Shown: positions 1 to 5,752, counted from the first letter of the stretch. The stretch: 8,646 nt of DNA from an uncultured Clostridia bacterium (GCA_947624765.1 CANQLS010000057.1:1-8646), one strand, 5' to 3'. Made by a program: numbers and translations. Notes: generated from the sequence alone by a model not told the origin.

Positions 1-1
1 T

Positions 2-1462
2 ACTGATATTGTGATTGCTAATCGAAAGGAAGCTATTGGTCTTGCTGGTGTTATGGGTGGACTTTCAACAGAGGTAACACAAAACACAAAAAATATTTTA
101 ATAGAGTCTGCAATTTTTGATGCTGTCAAGATTAGATTAACTTCTAAAAAAGTTTTGAGAAGTGAGGCAAGTAATCGTTTTGAAAAAGGACTAGATCCAA
201 ATAGAACATATATGGCTATTGAGAGAAGTTGTAATTTGCTTCAAAAATATGCTGATGCAGAAATAGTTAGTGGACTAATTGTACATGATAAAAAAGATAA
301 GGCAGACAAAAAAATAGATATTACTTTTGAAAAAATAAATCAAGTTTTGGGAATTGTTGTGCCAAAAGAAGAAGTATTAAATATTTTTAGAAGACTTGGA
401 TTTGCTAGTGAAGTAACTGGAAATACAATAACTGTTTCTGTTCCTTCAAGAAGATTAGATATTTCAATAAAAGAAGATTTAATTGAAGAAGTAGGTCGTA
501 TTTATGGTATGGATAAAATCGTTGCAAAGCCAATTGTTTTACCGTTGAAAACAGGAAGCTACGATAAAGCCAAGAGAAGTGTTCGTAATAAGATGGTTGC
601 TTTAGGCTTAAACGAAACATTGAGTTATGCGTTAATTCCAGAAAGGGAAGTGCATAAATTTACAACAGATGAATTTACAACTGTAAAAATATTAGATCCA
701 ATGACAGAAGAAAGAAATGCTTTGCGTTACAGTTTACTTCCTTCATTAAAAATGGTTTATGAATATAATAAGGCACGTAATTTGAAAGATATTTCTATTT
801 TTGAAATAGGAAAAAGTTTTTATCAAAGAAATGGAAAATATGGAGAACAATTGAATTTAGCAGTACTCATGACAGGAAATTATGTGCTTGGTGTTCATAA
901 AGAGAAAGTAGATTTTTATACAATAAAAGGCATTGCAGAAGAATTATTAGATCATTTAGGTTTTGCTCATCAATATCATTTCGTCGTAGAAGATATTCCG
1001 GTTGAATTACATCCTGGTCAATCTGCAAGTATTATGATTGCAGGAGAAAAGGTTGGTATCATTGGAAAAATGCATCCTAATATCACGAAAGATGATATTT
1101 ATGTGTTAGAAGTAAATTTAGAAAAGTTATTAAAAGATAGTGTTCATGCAAAGAGTATGAAATATCAAGAAATATCTAAATTTCCAAATGTTGTGAAAGA
1201 TGTAGCTTTTGTTATGAATAAAGAAATGAAATCAGAGGAGATAGAAGCGGAAATTAAAAAAGCTGGCGGAAAACTTTTAACCAATATTGAAGTGTTTGAT
1301 GTATATATGGGTGAAAATGTTCAAAATAATGAAAAGTCTATTGCATATAAATTAACCTTTAGTAATACAGAGAAAACATTGAGTGATGAAGAAGTTTTAG
1401 CATTATTTAATAAGATTATTAATCATGTAACAGAAAATTGTAAAGTAACTATTCGTTCTTAA
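2..1462 (+). CDS. pheT: Phenylalanine--tRNA ligase beta subunit, C-terminal part (5' end outside window)
   Basis: This is the beta subunit of the cytoplasmic alpha2-beta2 PheRS, which charges tRNA(Phe). The frame is open to the left edge (ACT GAT ATT GTG...), so the GTG at 11 is an internal valine and not a start. The 486 codons present compare with about 800 aa for the family, so roughly the first 310 residues (tRNA-binding OB fold, B1 and part of B3/B4) are missing. Seen in order: the end of the B3/B4 region with GVMGG (about residues 16-20) and LRSEASNRFEKG (about 52-63); a B5 domain (about 100-175) ending in the PSRRLDI and EDLIEEVGRIYG signatures; the catalytic-like core (about 180-385); and a C-terminal FDX-ACB domain (about 388-486) starting near SKFPNVVKDVAFVM and containing EKTLSDEEV. 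It stops with TAA, four bases before a strong hairpin. pheS is presumably just upstream, as usual, but is not visible. Confidence 0.96.
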   Translation, partial: TDIVIANRKEAIGLAGVMGGLSTEVTQNTKNILIESAIFDAVKIRLTSKKVLRSEASNRFEKGLDPNRTYMAIERSCNLLQKYADAEIVSGLIVHDKKDKADKKIDITFEKINQVLGIVVPKEEVLNIFRRLGFASEVTGNTITVSVPSRRLDISIKEDLIEEVGRIYGMDKIVAKPIVLPLKTGSYDKAKRSVRNKMVALGLNETLSYALIPEREVHKFTTDEFTTVKILDPMTEERNALRYSLLPSLKMVYEYNKARNLKDISIFEIGKSFYQRNGKYGEQLNLAVLMTGNYVLGVHKEKVDFYTIKGIAEELLDHLGFAHQYHFVVEDIPVELHPGQSASIMIAGEKVGIIGKMHPNITKDDIYVLEVNLEKLLKDSVHAKSMKYQEISKFPNVVKDVAFVMNKEMKSEEIEAEIKKAGGKLLTNIEVFDVYMGENVQNNEKSIAYKLTFSNTEKTLSDEEVLALFNKIINHVTENCKVTIRS

Positions 1463-1465
1463 AAA

Positions 1466-1498
1466 GAGTGGCACTCTCCAAGCGGAGAGTGCCGTTTT
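1466..1498. terminator. Bidirectional hairpin terminator between pheT and the convergent 87-aa gene
   Basis: A perfect 10-bp GC-rich stem (GGCACTCTCC at 1470-1479, GGAGAGTGCC at 1484-1493) encloses the loop AAGC. Wobble and AT pairs can extend the stem outward to about 1465/1498. On + the stem is followed by GTTTTC, a short U-tract for pheT. On - it is followed by ACTCTTTTT, a better U-tract for the gene at 1502-1765. It begins four bases after the pheT stop and ends four bases before the other gene's stop, so it probably ends transcription from both sides. Its GC content resembles the insert more than the host. Confidence 0.85.
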
Positions 1499-1501
1499 CG
1501 A

Positions 1502-1765
1502 TTAGACACAAATGGCGATTTGACGCCACTTGTTGTCCTTATCAAGGACAGTTGCCACTCCGTCCAGATTGCTGATAGGCCCAAGGTATTTTATGTAGGG
1601 TTCTTTCAGCACCCGGCCATTCGGAGTTGCAAACCCCAAAAGGCAATGCTTCCAAATGAAGCGAACGCCCCAAGGGGTGACTTCGGAAACAATTTCGTAA
1701 TTTTTCCGAAGCTCCTGCACTTCCGGAGGATCCGCATTTGCGGAGTTGATTTCCTTGTTGTCCAT
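1502..1765 (-). CDS. Uncharacterised 87-aa protein of the foreign insert
   Basis: I do not recognise this family. The ATG at 1765 is preceded by a perfect AGGAGG (1776-1781 on +) at 10-nt spacing and by a good promoter, which decides the strand against the long antisense frame. Residues 1-22 are polar and acidic, starting MDNKEINSANADPPEVQELR. Residues 23-87 look beta-rich and compact, with TPWGVRFIW (30-38), FATPNGRVLKEPYIKYLG (45-62) and VLDKDNKWRQIAICV at the end. Three Trp (32, 38, 80) and two Cys (41, 86) are present; there is no signal peptide or membrane segment. The pattern fits a small single-domain cytoplasmic beta protein, possibly barrel-like, but that is inference. Its Arg codons are all CGN. 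It is transcribed divergently from the 99-aa gene and shares a leader with it, so the two are probably expressed under the same control. Confidence 0.75.
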   Translation of the reverse strand: MDNKEINSANADPPEVQELRKNYEIVSEVTPWGVRFIWKHCLLGFATPNGRVLKEPYIKYLGPISNLDGVATVLDKDNKWRQIAICV

Positions 1766-1772
1766 AGATAGT

Positions 1773-1804
1773 TAACCTCCTAGATATTTTTTTGGGAAAC
1801 CAAA
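1773..1804 (-). promoter_or_regulatory. Shared 5' leader element, copy 1 (87-aa gene), with ribosome binding site
   Basis: Read on -, the leader is TTTTGG-TTTC-CCAAAA (a possible 6-bp hairpin with a four-base loop close to the expected transcript start), then A-rich sequence and AGGAGG, 10 nt before ATG. It matches the leader of the 99-aa gene almost base for base: TTGGTT[A/T]CCC, six or seven A, a short variable stretch, TAGGAGGTT, then TCTATG at the start codon. Host genes here lack it. It is either a regulatory or mRNA-stabilising 5' element, or simply the standard leader of the donor genome. Confidence 0.6.
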
Positions 1805-1808
1805 ACGT

Positions 1809-1837
1809 ATTATATAACTTTTTTATTTTGCAGTCAA
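1809..1837 (-). promoter_or_regulatory. Sigma-A-type promoter of the 87-aa gene
   Basis: Read on -, the -35 box is TTGACT (1832-1837) and the -10 box is a perfect TATAAT (1809-1814), separated by exactly 17 nt. Transcription would start near 1802, at the 5' base of the leader hairpin. It is back-to-back with the + promoter at 1867-1895, with 29 AT-rich bases between the two -35 boxes. Confidence 0.8.
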
Positions 1838-1866
1838 CATAATTTTTGAAAATAACCGCCTAAAAT

Positions 1867-1895
1867 TTGACACATTACTATTTAAATGGTATAAT
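1867..1895 (+). promoter_or_regulatory. Perfect consensus sigma-A promoter of the 99-aa gene
   Basis: TTGACA (1867-1872) and TATAAT (1890-1895) are separated by exactly 17 nt, a full consensus match. The start of transcription would fall near 1902, at the beginning of the shared leader. A promoter this strong suggests high or constitutive transcription unless something acts on the leader. Confidence 0.87.
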
Positions 1896-1900
1896 AATAA

Positions 1901-1930
1901 TTGGTTACCCAAAAAATCATTAGGAGGTTT
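1901..1930 (+). promoter_or_regulatory. Shared 5' leader element, copy 2 (99-aa gene), with ribosome binding site
   Basis: TTGG-TTAC-CCAA (a 4-bp hairpin) is followed by an A-run, CATT, and AGGAGG at 1922-1927, 9 nt before the ATG at 1937. It is the counterpart of the - strand element at 1773-1804; the distance from -10 to ATG is 41 nt here and 43 nt there. The hairpin is shorter than in copy 1, so the conserved sequence may matter more than the fold. Confidence 0.6.
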
Positions 1931-1936
1931 TTGTCT

Positions 1937-2236
1937 ATGACAAAGGAACAATTCAACGGTCGGAAACACTACCTTGCAGATCATCTGAAGATTTCTCCCA
2001 AGAAGGAATTTGCGTACTTGGTCGCAATGGAGAAATATGACGAGGATTGGTGGTTGTCCACTAATTCGGAAAAATTGGTTTCCTATCAGATGAAGGAGCG
2101 TAAGCTCCTGATTCCGATGTCCCTTTTCCAGAATGTTCTGGAAGATGTTTTGAAGCGCCCTGTCAAAGTGGATGAAATCCATTTCAATAACCAAGCGCTC
2201 CAGAACGAAGTGCAGGAAGCACTTCAATCGGTATAA
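1937..2236 (+). CDS. Uncharacterised 99-aa protein of the foreign insert
   Basis: I do not recognise this family. I chose the ATG at 1937 because it has AGGAGG at 9-nt spacing. An in-frame TTG at 1901 lies right at the predicted transcript start and would use up the leader. The protein begins MTKEQFNGRKHYLADHLKIS and is highly charged, with no Cys and no signal or membrane segment. Mostly helical segments are expected. Notable patches are EFAYLVAMEKYDEDWWL (24-40, a Trp pair at 38-39 after an acidic run), KLLIPMSLFQNVLEDVLKRPV (56-76, amphipathic) and a Gln/Glu-rich tail. Aromatic and acidic surfaces like these suit a protein- or nucleic-acid-contacting role, but nothing identifies a function. 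Codon use (Arg CGG, CGT, CGC; no TTA Leu) differs sharply from the host. It ends 15 nt before its own terminator, so it is monocistronic. Confidence 0.8.
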   Translation: MTKEQFNGRKHYLADHLKISPKKEFAYLVAMEKYDEDWWLSTNSEKLVSYQMKERKLLIPMSLFQNVLEDVLKRPVKVDEIHFNNQALQNEVQEALQSV

Positions 2237-2251
2237 GTGGATAAATCTCGG

Positions 2252-2282
2252 GAGGTTCGCCAATTGGCGGGCCTCTTTTTTT
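2252..2282 (+). terminator. Rho-independent terminator of the 99-aa gene
   Basis: The 10-bp stem GAGGTTCGCC (2252-2261) with GGCGGGCCTC (2266-2275), two G-U pairs included, closes the loop AATT and is followed directly by seven T. This is a textbook intrinsic terminator. It separates the insert from the der operon. Confidence 0.92.
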
Positions 2283-2300
2283 GACTTAATTCGTCAAAAA
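2278..2300. repeat. 8-bp AT-rich inverted repeat overlapping the terminator tail
   Basis: TTTTTGAC (2278-2285) and GTCAAAAA (2293-2300) are perfect inverted arms around a 7-nt spacer. The left arm is made partly of the terminator U-tract, and the right arm lies in host-like AT-rich DNA, so the structure spans the right edge of the insert. It may be chance in AT-rich sequence, a remnant of an older terminator, or a junction feature. Confidence 0.4.
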
Positions 2301-2317
2301 GTTACATTTTAATACAA

Positions 2318-2347
2318 TTGACATTCATATCTAATTTATGGTATGAT
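2318..2347 (+). promoter_or_regulatory. Promoter of the der-plsY-gpsA operon
   Basis: TTGACA (2318-2323) and TATGAT (2342-2347) are 18 nt apart. The leader to the der start is about 50 nt. It contains a short palindrome, AAGGTT-CT-AACCTT (2368-2381), just before the purine-rich AGAAAGGA at 2383-2390. The palindrome could be a small hairpin or an operator half-site pair; with six-base arms this is uncertain. Confidence 0.7.
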
Positions 2348-2402
2348 TTTGTAGGTAAAATTGAAAGAAGGTTCTAACCTTTAGAAAGGAATGATTATAA
2401 AT

Positions 2403-3728
2403 ATGGCAAAGCCAATTGTTGCTTTAATTGGTAGACCAAATGTAGGTAAATCTACTTTTTTTAATTATATATTAGGTGAACGCAAATCTATTGTAGAAGA
2501 TACTCCAGGCGTAACACGTGATAGAATTTATGGAGAAGCAGAGTGGAATGGCAGGAAGTTTACATTAATTGATACAGGTGGTATTGAGCCAGATTCAGAA
2601 GATGAAATCCTAGTGCAAATGCGTAGACAAGCTACATTAGCAATGGAAATGGCAGATGTTATTATATTTATTACAGATATAAAACAAGGTGTAACCGCTT
2701 CTGATTATGAAGTAGCAACAATGCTTCGCAAAACAGGCAAGCCAATTATCCTAGTTTGCAATAAATCTGATCATATTGGTGAAGTTCCGCCAGAGCTATA
2801 TGAATTTTACACTTTAGGGCTTGGTGATCCTTTTCCAGTATCGTCTTTAAATCAATTAGGTACAGGTGATGTACTTGATGCTATTGTTTCTAATTTCCCG
2901 CCAGAAGATGAAAACGAAGAGGAGGGAGAAGCAATTCATGTAGCAATCATAGGTAAACCAAATGCTGGTAAGTCTTCACTAATTAATAAACTTTTAGGAG
3001 AAGAAAGATTAATTGTTTCTAATATTGCAGGAACCACAAGAGATGCAATTGATTCCCCTTTAGAAAATGAATATGGAAAATATATTTTTATTGACACTGC
3101 TGGCATTCGTAAAAAAAGTAAAATTGATGAAAACATTGAGAAATACAGTATTGTACGTGCTCTTAATGCAATTGATAAAGCAGATGTATGTGTGTTGGTT
3201 ATTGATGCTACAGAGGGAGTAACAGAGCAAGATACTAAAATTGCAGGCGAAGCACATGAAGCAGGAAAAGGAATTATTATTTTAGTAAACAAATGGGATG
3301 CTGTTTCTAAAGAAACAGGTTCATTAGAAAATTATACAAAAGAAGTATATACAAAATTAGCATATTTGACATATGCGCCAATATTATTTGTATCTGCAAA
3401 AACAGGGCAAAGACTCGATAAATTATTTCCTTTGATTAATTCTGTGAATGAACAAAATGCAATGCGTGTAAAAACAAGTAGTTTAAATGATGTTATGAAT
3501 GAAGCTGTTACATTGGTACAACCTCCAAGTGATAAAGGTAGAAGATTAAAGATTTATTATGCTACACAAGCATCAATTAGGCCACCAACTTTTGTGGTAT
3601 TTTGTAATAATGCGAAATTATTTCATTTTTCTTATCAACGATATTTAGAAAATCAATTACGCAAAAACTTTGGCTTTCAAGGAACGCCAGTTAGAATTAT
3701 TATTCGTGAAAAAACAAAAGAAGATTAA
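2403..3728 (+). CDS. der: GTPase Der (EngA), 50S ribosome assembly factor
   Basis: Der is a double-GTPase-domain protein that binds the maturing 50S subunit. I start at the ATG at 2403 (441 aa), giving the usual family N-terminus MAKPIVALIGRPNVGKS. The in-frame ATG at 2391 touches the AGAAAGGA ribosome binding site and would add only MIIN. GTPase domain 1 has GRPNVGKS (10-17), DTGG (57-60) and NKSD (120-123). An acidic linker (168-175) follows. GTPase domain 2 has GKPNAGKS (184-191), DTAG (231-234), NKWD (296-299) and SAK (331-333). A KH-like C-terminal domain runs from about 355 to 441, with RLKIYYATQ (381-389) and RYLENQLRKNFGF. All motifs are intact and the length is normal. It is the first gene of an operon with plsY (24-nt gap) and gpsA. 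Confidence 0.98.
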   Translation: MAKPIVALIGRPNVGKSTFFNYILGERKSIVEDTPGVTRDRIYGEAEWNGRKFTLIDTGGIEPDSEDEILVQMRRQATLAMEMADVIIFITDIKQGVTASDYEVATMLRKTGKPIILVCNKSDHIGEVPPELYEFYTLGLGDPFPVSSLNQLGTGDVLDAIVSNFPPEDENEEEGEAIHVAIIGKPNAGKSSLINKLLGEERLIVSNIAGTTRDAIDSPLENEYGKYIFIDTAGIRKKSKIDENIEKYSIVRALNAIDKADVCVLVIDATEGVTEQDTKIAGEAHEAGKGIIILVNKWDAVSKETGSLENYTKEVYTKLAYLTYAPILFVSAKTGQRLDKLFPLINSVNEQNAMRVKTSSLNDVMNEAVTLVQPPSDKGRRLKIYYATQASIRPPTFVVFCNNAKLFHFSYQRYLENQLRKNFGFQGTPVRIIIREKTKED

Positions 3729-3752
3729 ATTTATTTACGAGGGGGAATTTTT

Positions 3753-4421
3753 ATGGTATGGCAACTCATTGTAATTGCGATTGTAGCATATTTAATAGGA
3801 AGCGTTAATTTATCTATTATTTTATGCAAAGCAATGGGGAAAGGAGATATTCGCAAGCAAGGTAGTGGCAATGCGGGTACTACTAATACTTTACGTACCT
3901 TAGGCAAAGGACCTGCACTTCTTGTTTTCCTTTTTGATATTTTGAAAGCAGTTGTAGCTATCTGGATAGGAAAATTGTTAATTCGTATTGGCTTACAAGA
4001 AAATATAAACTTTGCACTTTATCAAGATTGGGCAATGGTAGTTGCTAGCGTTAGTGTTATTTTAGGTCATAATTTTCCAATATATTATGGATTTAAAGGT
4101 GGAAAAGGAATTGCCACTTCTCTTGGTGTATTACTTACAATTGAATGGCAATTAGGGCTTGTGTGTTTATTATTTGGAATTATTTTAATCTTATTAACTA
4201 GAATGGTTTCAGTTGGTTCTATTGCATCTGCTATTTTATATCCTGTACTTGTTTTAATACAAGGAAATGCTTTTTCTAATAAATGGATATATCTTGGCTT
4301 TTCTCTTGTGTTAGCTGTCATGGCGCTTATTAGGCATAGGTCTAATATTAAAAGAATTATTGCAGGAACAGAAAATAAGCTTTGGAAAACTAAAGCTGAG
4401 AAAAAGGCAGAATTAAAATAG
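3753..4421 (+). CDS. plsY: Acyl-phosphate:glycerol-3-phosphate acyltransferase PlsY
   Basis: PlsY is an integral membrane enzyme that transfers an acyl chain from acyl-phosphate (made by PlsX) to sn-glycerol 3-phosphate, giving lysophosphatidic acid, the first committed phospholipid intermediate. The 222-aa product shows the three conserved loops: GSGNAGTTNTLRTLG (37-51), GHNFPIYYGFKGGKG (105-119), and HRSNIKRIIAGTENKL (195-210). Hydrophobic segments at about 3-25, 53-80, 92-106, 122-148, 153-170 and 177-193 fit a multi-spanning topology, ending in a short Lys-rich tail. GAGGGGG lies 7 nt before the ATG. Its stop TAG overlaps the ribosome binding site of gpsA, which makes the substrate of PlsY, so co-expression is functionally sensible. 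Confidence 0.97.
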   Translation: MVWQLIVIAIVAYLIGSVNLSIILCKAMGKGDIRKQGSGNAGTTNTLRTLGKGPALLVFLFDILKAVVAIWIGKLLIRIGLQENINFALYQDWAMVVASVSVILGHNFPIYYGFKGGKGIATSLGVLLTIEWQLGLVCLLFGIILILLTRMVSVGSIASAILYPVLVLIQGNAFSNKWIYLGFSLVLAVMALIRHRSNIKRIIAGTENKLWKTKAEKKAELK

Positions 4422-4430
4422 GAGGAACTT

Positions 4431-5420
4431 ATGAAAAACGTTGCTATTATTGGAAGTGGAAGTTGGGGAGTAGCTTTAGCATTGCTACTACATAATAATG
4501 GACATAAAGTAAAAATATGGTCATATACGACTGAAGAGGCAGATATAATTAATAAAGAAAAGCGTTGTAAATTTTTGCCAGATATTACTTTGCCAGATGA
4601 TTTTACGTGCTATACTTCTTTAGAGGAAACATTAGAAGATACAGAAATAGTTTTAATTGTTACGCCATCGAGCGCTATTCGCGGAACAGTTAAACAAATG
4701 AAAACTTTTGTAAAAAGAAATCAAACTTTTGTATTATGCTCAAAAGGTATGGAGGCAGAAAGTAGAAAAATATATTCTGAAGTTATTCATGAAATTTTAC
4801 CAGAAATAAATGTGGCAGTTTTATCTGGTCCTAGTCATGCCGAAGAAGTTTCACAAAATATTCCAACGGCTGTTGTTATTGCTTCAGAAAAAAAAGAAGT
4901 TGCGGAAGAGTTACAAAATGTTTTTATGAATGATAATTTTCGTGTATATACAAATACTGATATGTTAGGTGTAGAATTAGGCGGCTCACTTAAAAATATT
5001 ATAGCATTATCTTGTGGCATTGCGATTGGACTTGGTTATGGAGATAATACAATTGCGGCACTTATTACAAGAGGGCTTCTTGAAATATCTAAATTAGGTG
5101 TAGCAATGGGAGCAAAAATGCAAACTTTCTATGGCTTAACTGGTTTGGGAGATTTATTTGTTACTTGTTCTAGTAAACACAGTAGAAACCGTAAATGTGG
5201 TATTTTACTTGGTGAAGGTAAATCTCTTGAAGAAGCAAAACAAGAGGTGGGTATGGTAATAGAAAGTATTAATGCTTTAGAGGGTGCATATGAACTTGCT
5301 AAAAAATATAATATTGAAGCACCAATTATTAATGAGATCTATGATGTAGTTTATCACGGTAAATCTCCGAAAGAAGCAACATTTAATTTAATGAATAGGG
5401 GCAAAAAATCAGAAAATTAA
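4431..5420 (+). CDS. gpsA: Glycerol-3-phosphate dehydrogenase [NAD(P)+]
   Basis: GpsA is a cytoplasmic enzyme that reduces dihydroxyacetone phosphate to sn-glycerol 3-phosphate for phospholipid synthesis. The 329-aa length is normal. It shows a Rossmann GSGSWG (8-13), the CSKGME motif (103-108), the SGPSHAEEV signature (132-140), GGSLKNI with the expected catalytic Lys188, GYGDNTIAALITRG (202-215) and the substrate-binding SRNRKCG region (251-257). AGGAGG at 4420-4425 lies 5 nt before the ATG and overlaps the end of plsY (9-nt gap). The stop TAA interlocks with the stop of the opposing gene inside TTAA (5417-5420), and no terminator hairpin is visible, so transcripts from both sides probably run into one another. 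spoIVA, which often follows gpsA in spore-forming relatives, is not here. Confidence 0.98.
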   Translation: MKNVAIIGSGSWGVALALLLHNNGHKVKIWSYTTEEADIINKEKRCKFLPDITLPDDFTCYTSLEETLEDTEIVLIVTPSSAIRGTVKQMKTFVKRNQTFVLCSKGMEAESRKIYSEVIHEILPEINVAVLSGPSHAEEVSQNIPTAVVIASEKKEVAEELQNVFMNDNFRVYTNTDMLGVELGGSLKNIIALSCGIAIGLGYGDNTIAALITRGLLEISKLGVAMGAKMQTFYGLTGLGDLFVTCSSKHSRNRKCGILLGEGKSLEEAKQEVGMVIESINALEGAYELAKKYNIEAPIINEIYDVVYHGKSPKEATFNLMNRGKKSEN

Positions 5421-5704
5421 TTAATATTTTCACGTAATAAAATATATTTAATAAAATCATCAATATTTTGTTCGTTAACAACAACACAAAATTCAGGCAT
5501 ATTAATAAAAACTTGGATAAAATATTTATCATCGTTATCAATAACAGTTGTAACGAGATTTAAACATTCAGCTGGAGAATGACAAATCATACTCCATTTG
5601 AATGTTTTTTTATGTATATTCATATCTTTTTCATAATAACTACTTAAAAATTTATTTATCTCATCTTGCTTATTACTAATTAAACTAACGGTAATCATTT
5701 TCAT
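5417..5704 (-). CDS. Uncharacterised 95-aa protein, Clostridia-type small conserved protein
   Basis: I start at the ATG at 5704 (MKMITVSLISNKQDEINKF), preceded on - by AAGGGG with 7-nt spacing and a TATAAT promoter. A TTG-type extension to 5782 would run upstream of that promoter. The product is small, with no membrane or signal segment. It seems to alternate beta strands and helices: ITVSLISN (4-11), a charged helix DEINKFLSSYYEK, YFIQVFIN, EFCVVVNE, then a helix NIDDFIKYILL at the C-terminus. From memory, short proteins of this layout are widespread but uncharacterised in Clostridia; I know no function. Codon use matches the host. It is convergent with gpsA (four shared bases) and divergent from proS. 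Confidence 0.82.
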   Translation of the reverse strand: MKMITVSLISNKQDEINKFLSSYYEKDMNIHKKTFKWSMICHSPAECLNLVTTVIDNDDKYFIQVFINMPEFCVVVNEQNIDDFIKYILLRENIN

Positions 5705-5723
5705 TATGCCACCCCTTAATAAT

Positions 5724-5752
5724 ATTATAGAATGTATAGCTTGCAAATTCAA
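5724..5752 (-). promoter_or_regulatory. Promoter of the 95-aa gene
   Basis: Read on -, TTGAAT (5747-5752) and a perfect TATAAT (5724-5729) are separated by 17 nt. The expected start near 5717 coincides with the AAGGGG ribosome binding site (5712-5717), so the 5' leader would be only about 13 nt, leaving no room for a structured regulator. Confidence 0.65.

Larger units (their letters stand above)
1463..2282. other. Compositionally foreign two-gene insert (probable horizontal acquisition)
   Basis: Between pheT and the der promoter sits about 820 bp with two divergent small genes and hairpin terminators at both ends. Hand counts give 30/60 GC at 1561-1620 and 28/60 at 2101-2160, against 14/60 at 3301-3360 and 23/60 at 6241-6300 in host genes. 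All seven Arg codons of the two genes are CGN, and the 99-aa gene has no TTA among 12 Leu codons. Host genes use AGA and TTA freely. There is no transposase, integrase or tRNA-type attachment site. An imperfect direct repeat lies near the edges (ATTCGT...AAAAAG at 1451-1466 and 2289-2301), but it could be chance. A self-contained acquired cassette is the simplest reading; a chimeric assembly is the main alternative. Confidence 0.65.

Noticed and set aside
405..620. 71-aa frame on - inside pheT
   Set aside because: Antisense to a well-conserved B5/core region, with no start signals. The same applies to the - strand frames at 2936-3292, 3060-3257, 4085-4321 and 4835-5020.
1520..1771. 83-aa open frame on + across the 87-aa gene
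   Set aside because: It has no ribosome binding site or promoter on +, whereas the - strand gene has TTGACT-17-TATAAT, AGGAGG and a terminator. It is an antisense shadow.
1502..2236. Toxin-antitoxin pair
   Set aside because: Such pairs are usually co-transcribed in one operon. These genes are divergent with separate promoters and terminators, and neither protein shows a known toxin or DNA-binding motif.
1823..2263. 146-aa open frame on - across the 99-aa gene
   Set aside because: It runs through the + promoter and terminator, has no - strand start signals, and the + strand gene is fully signalled.
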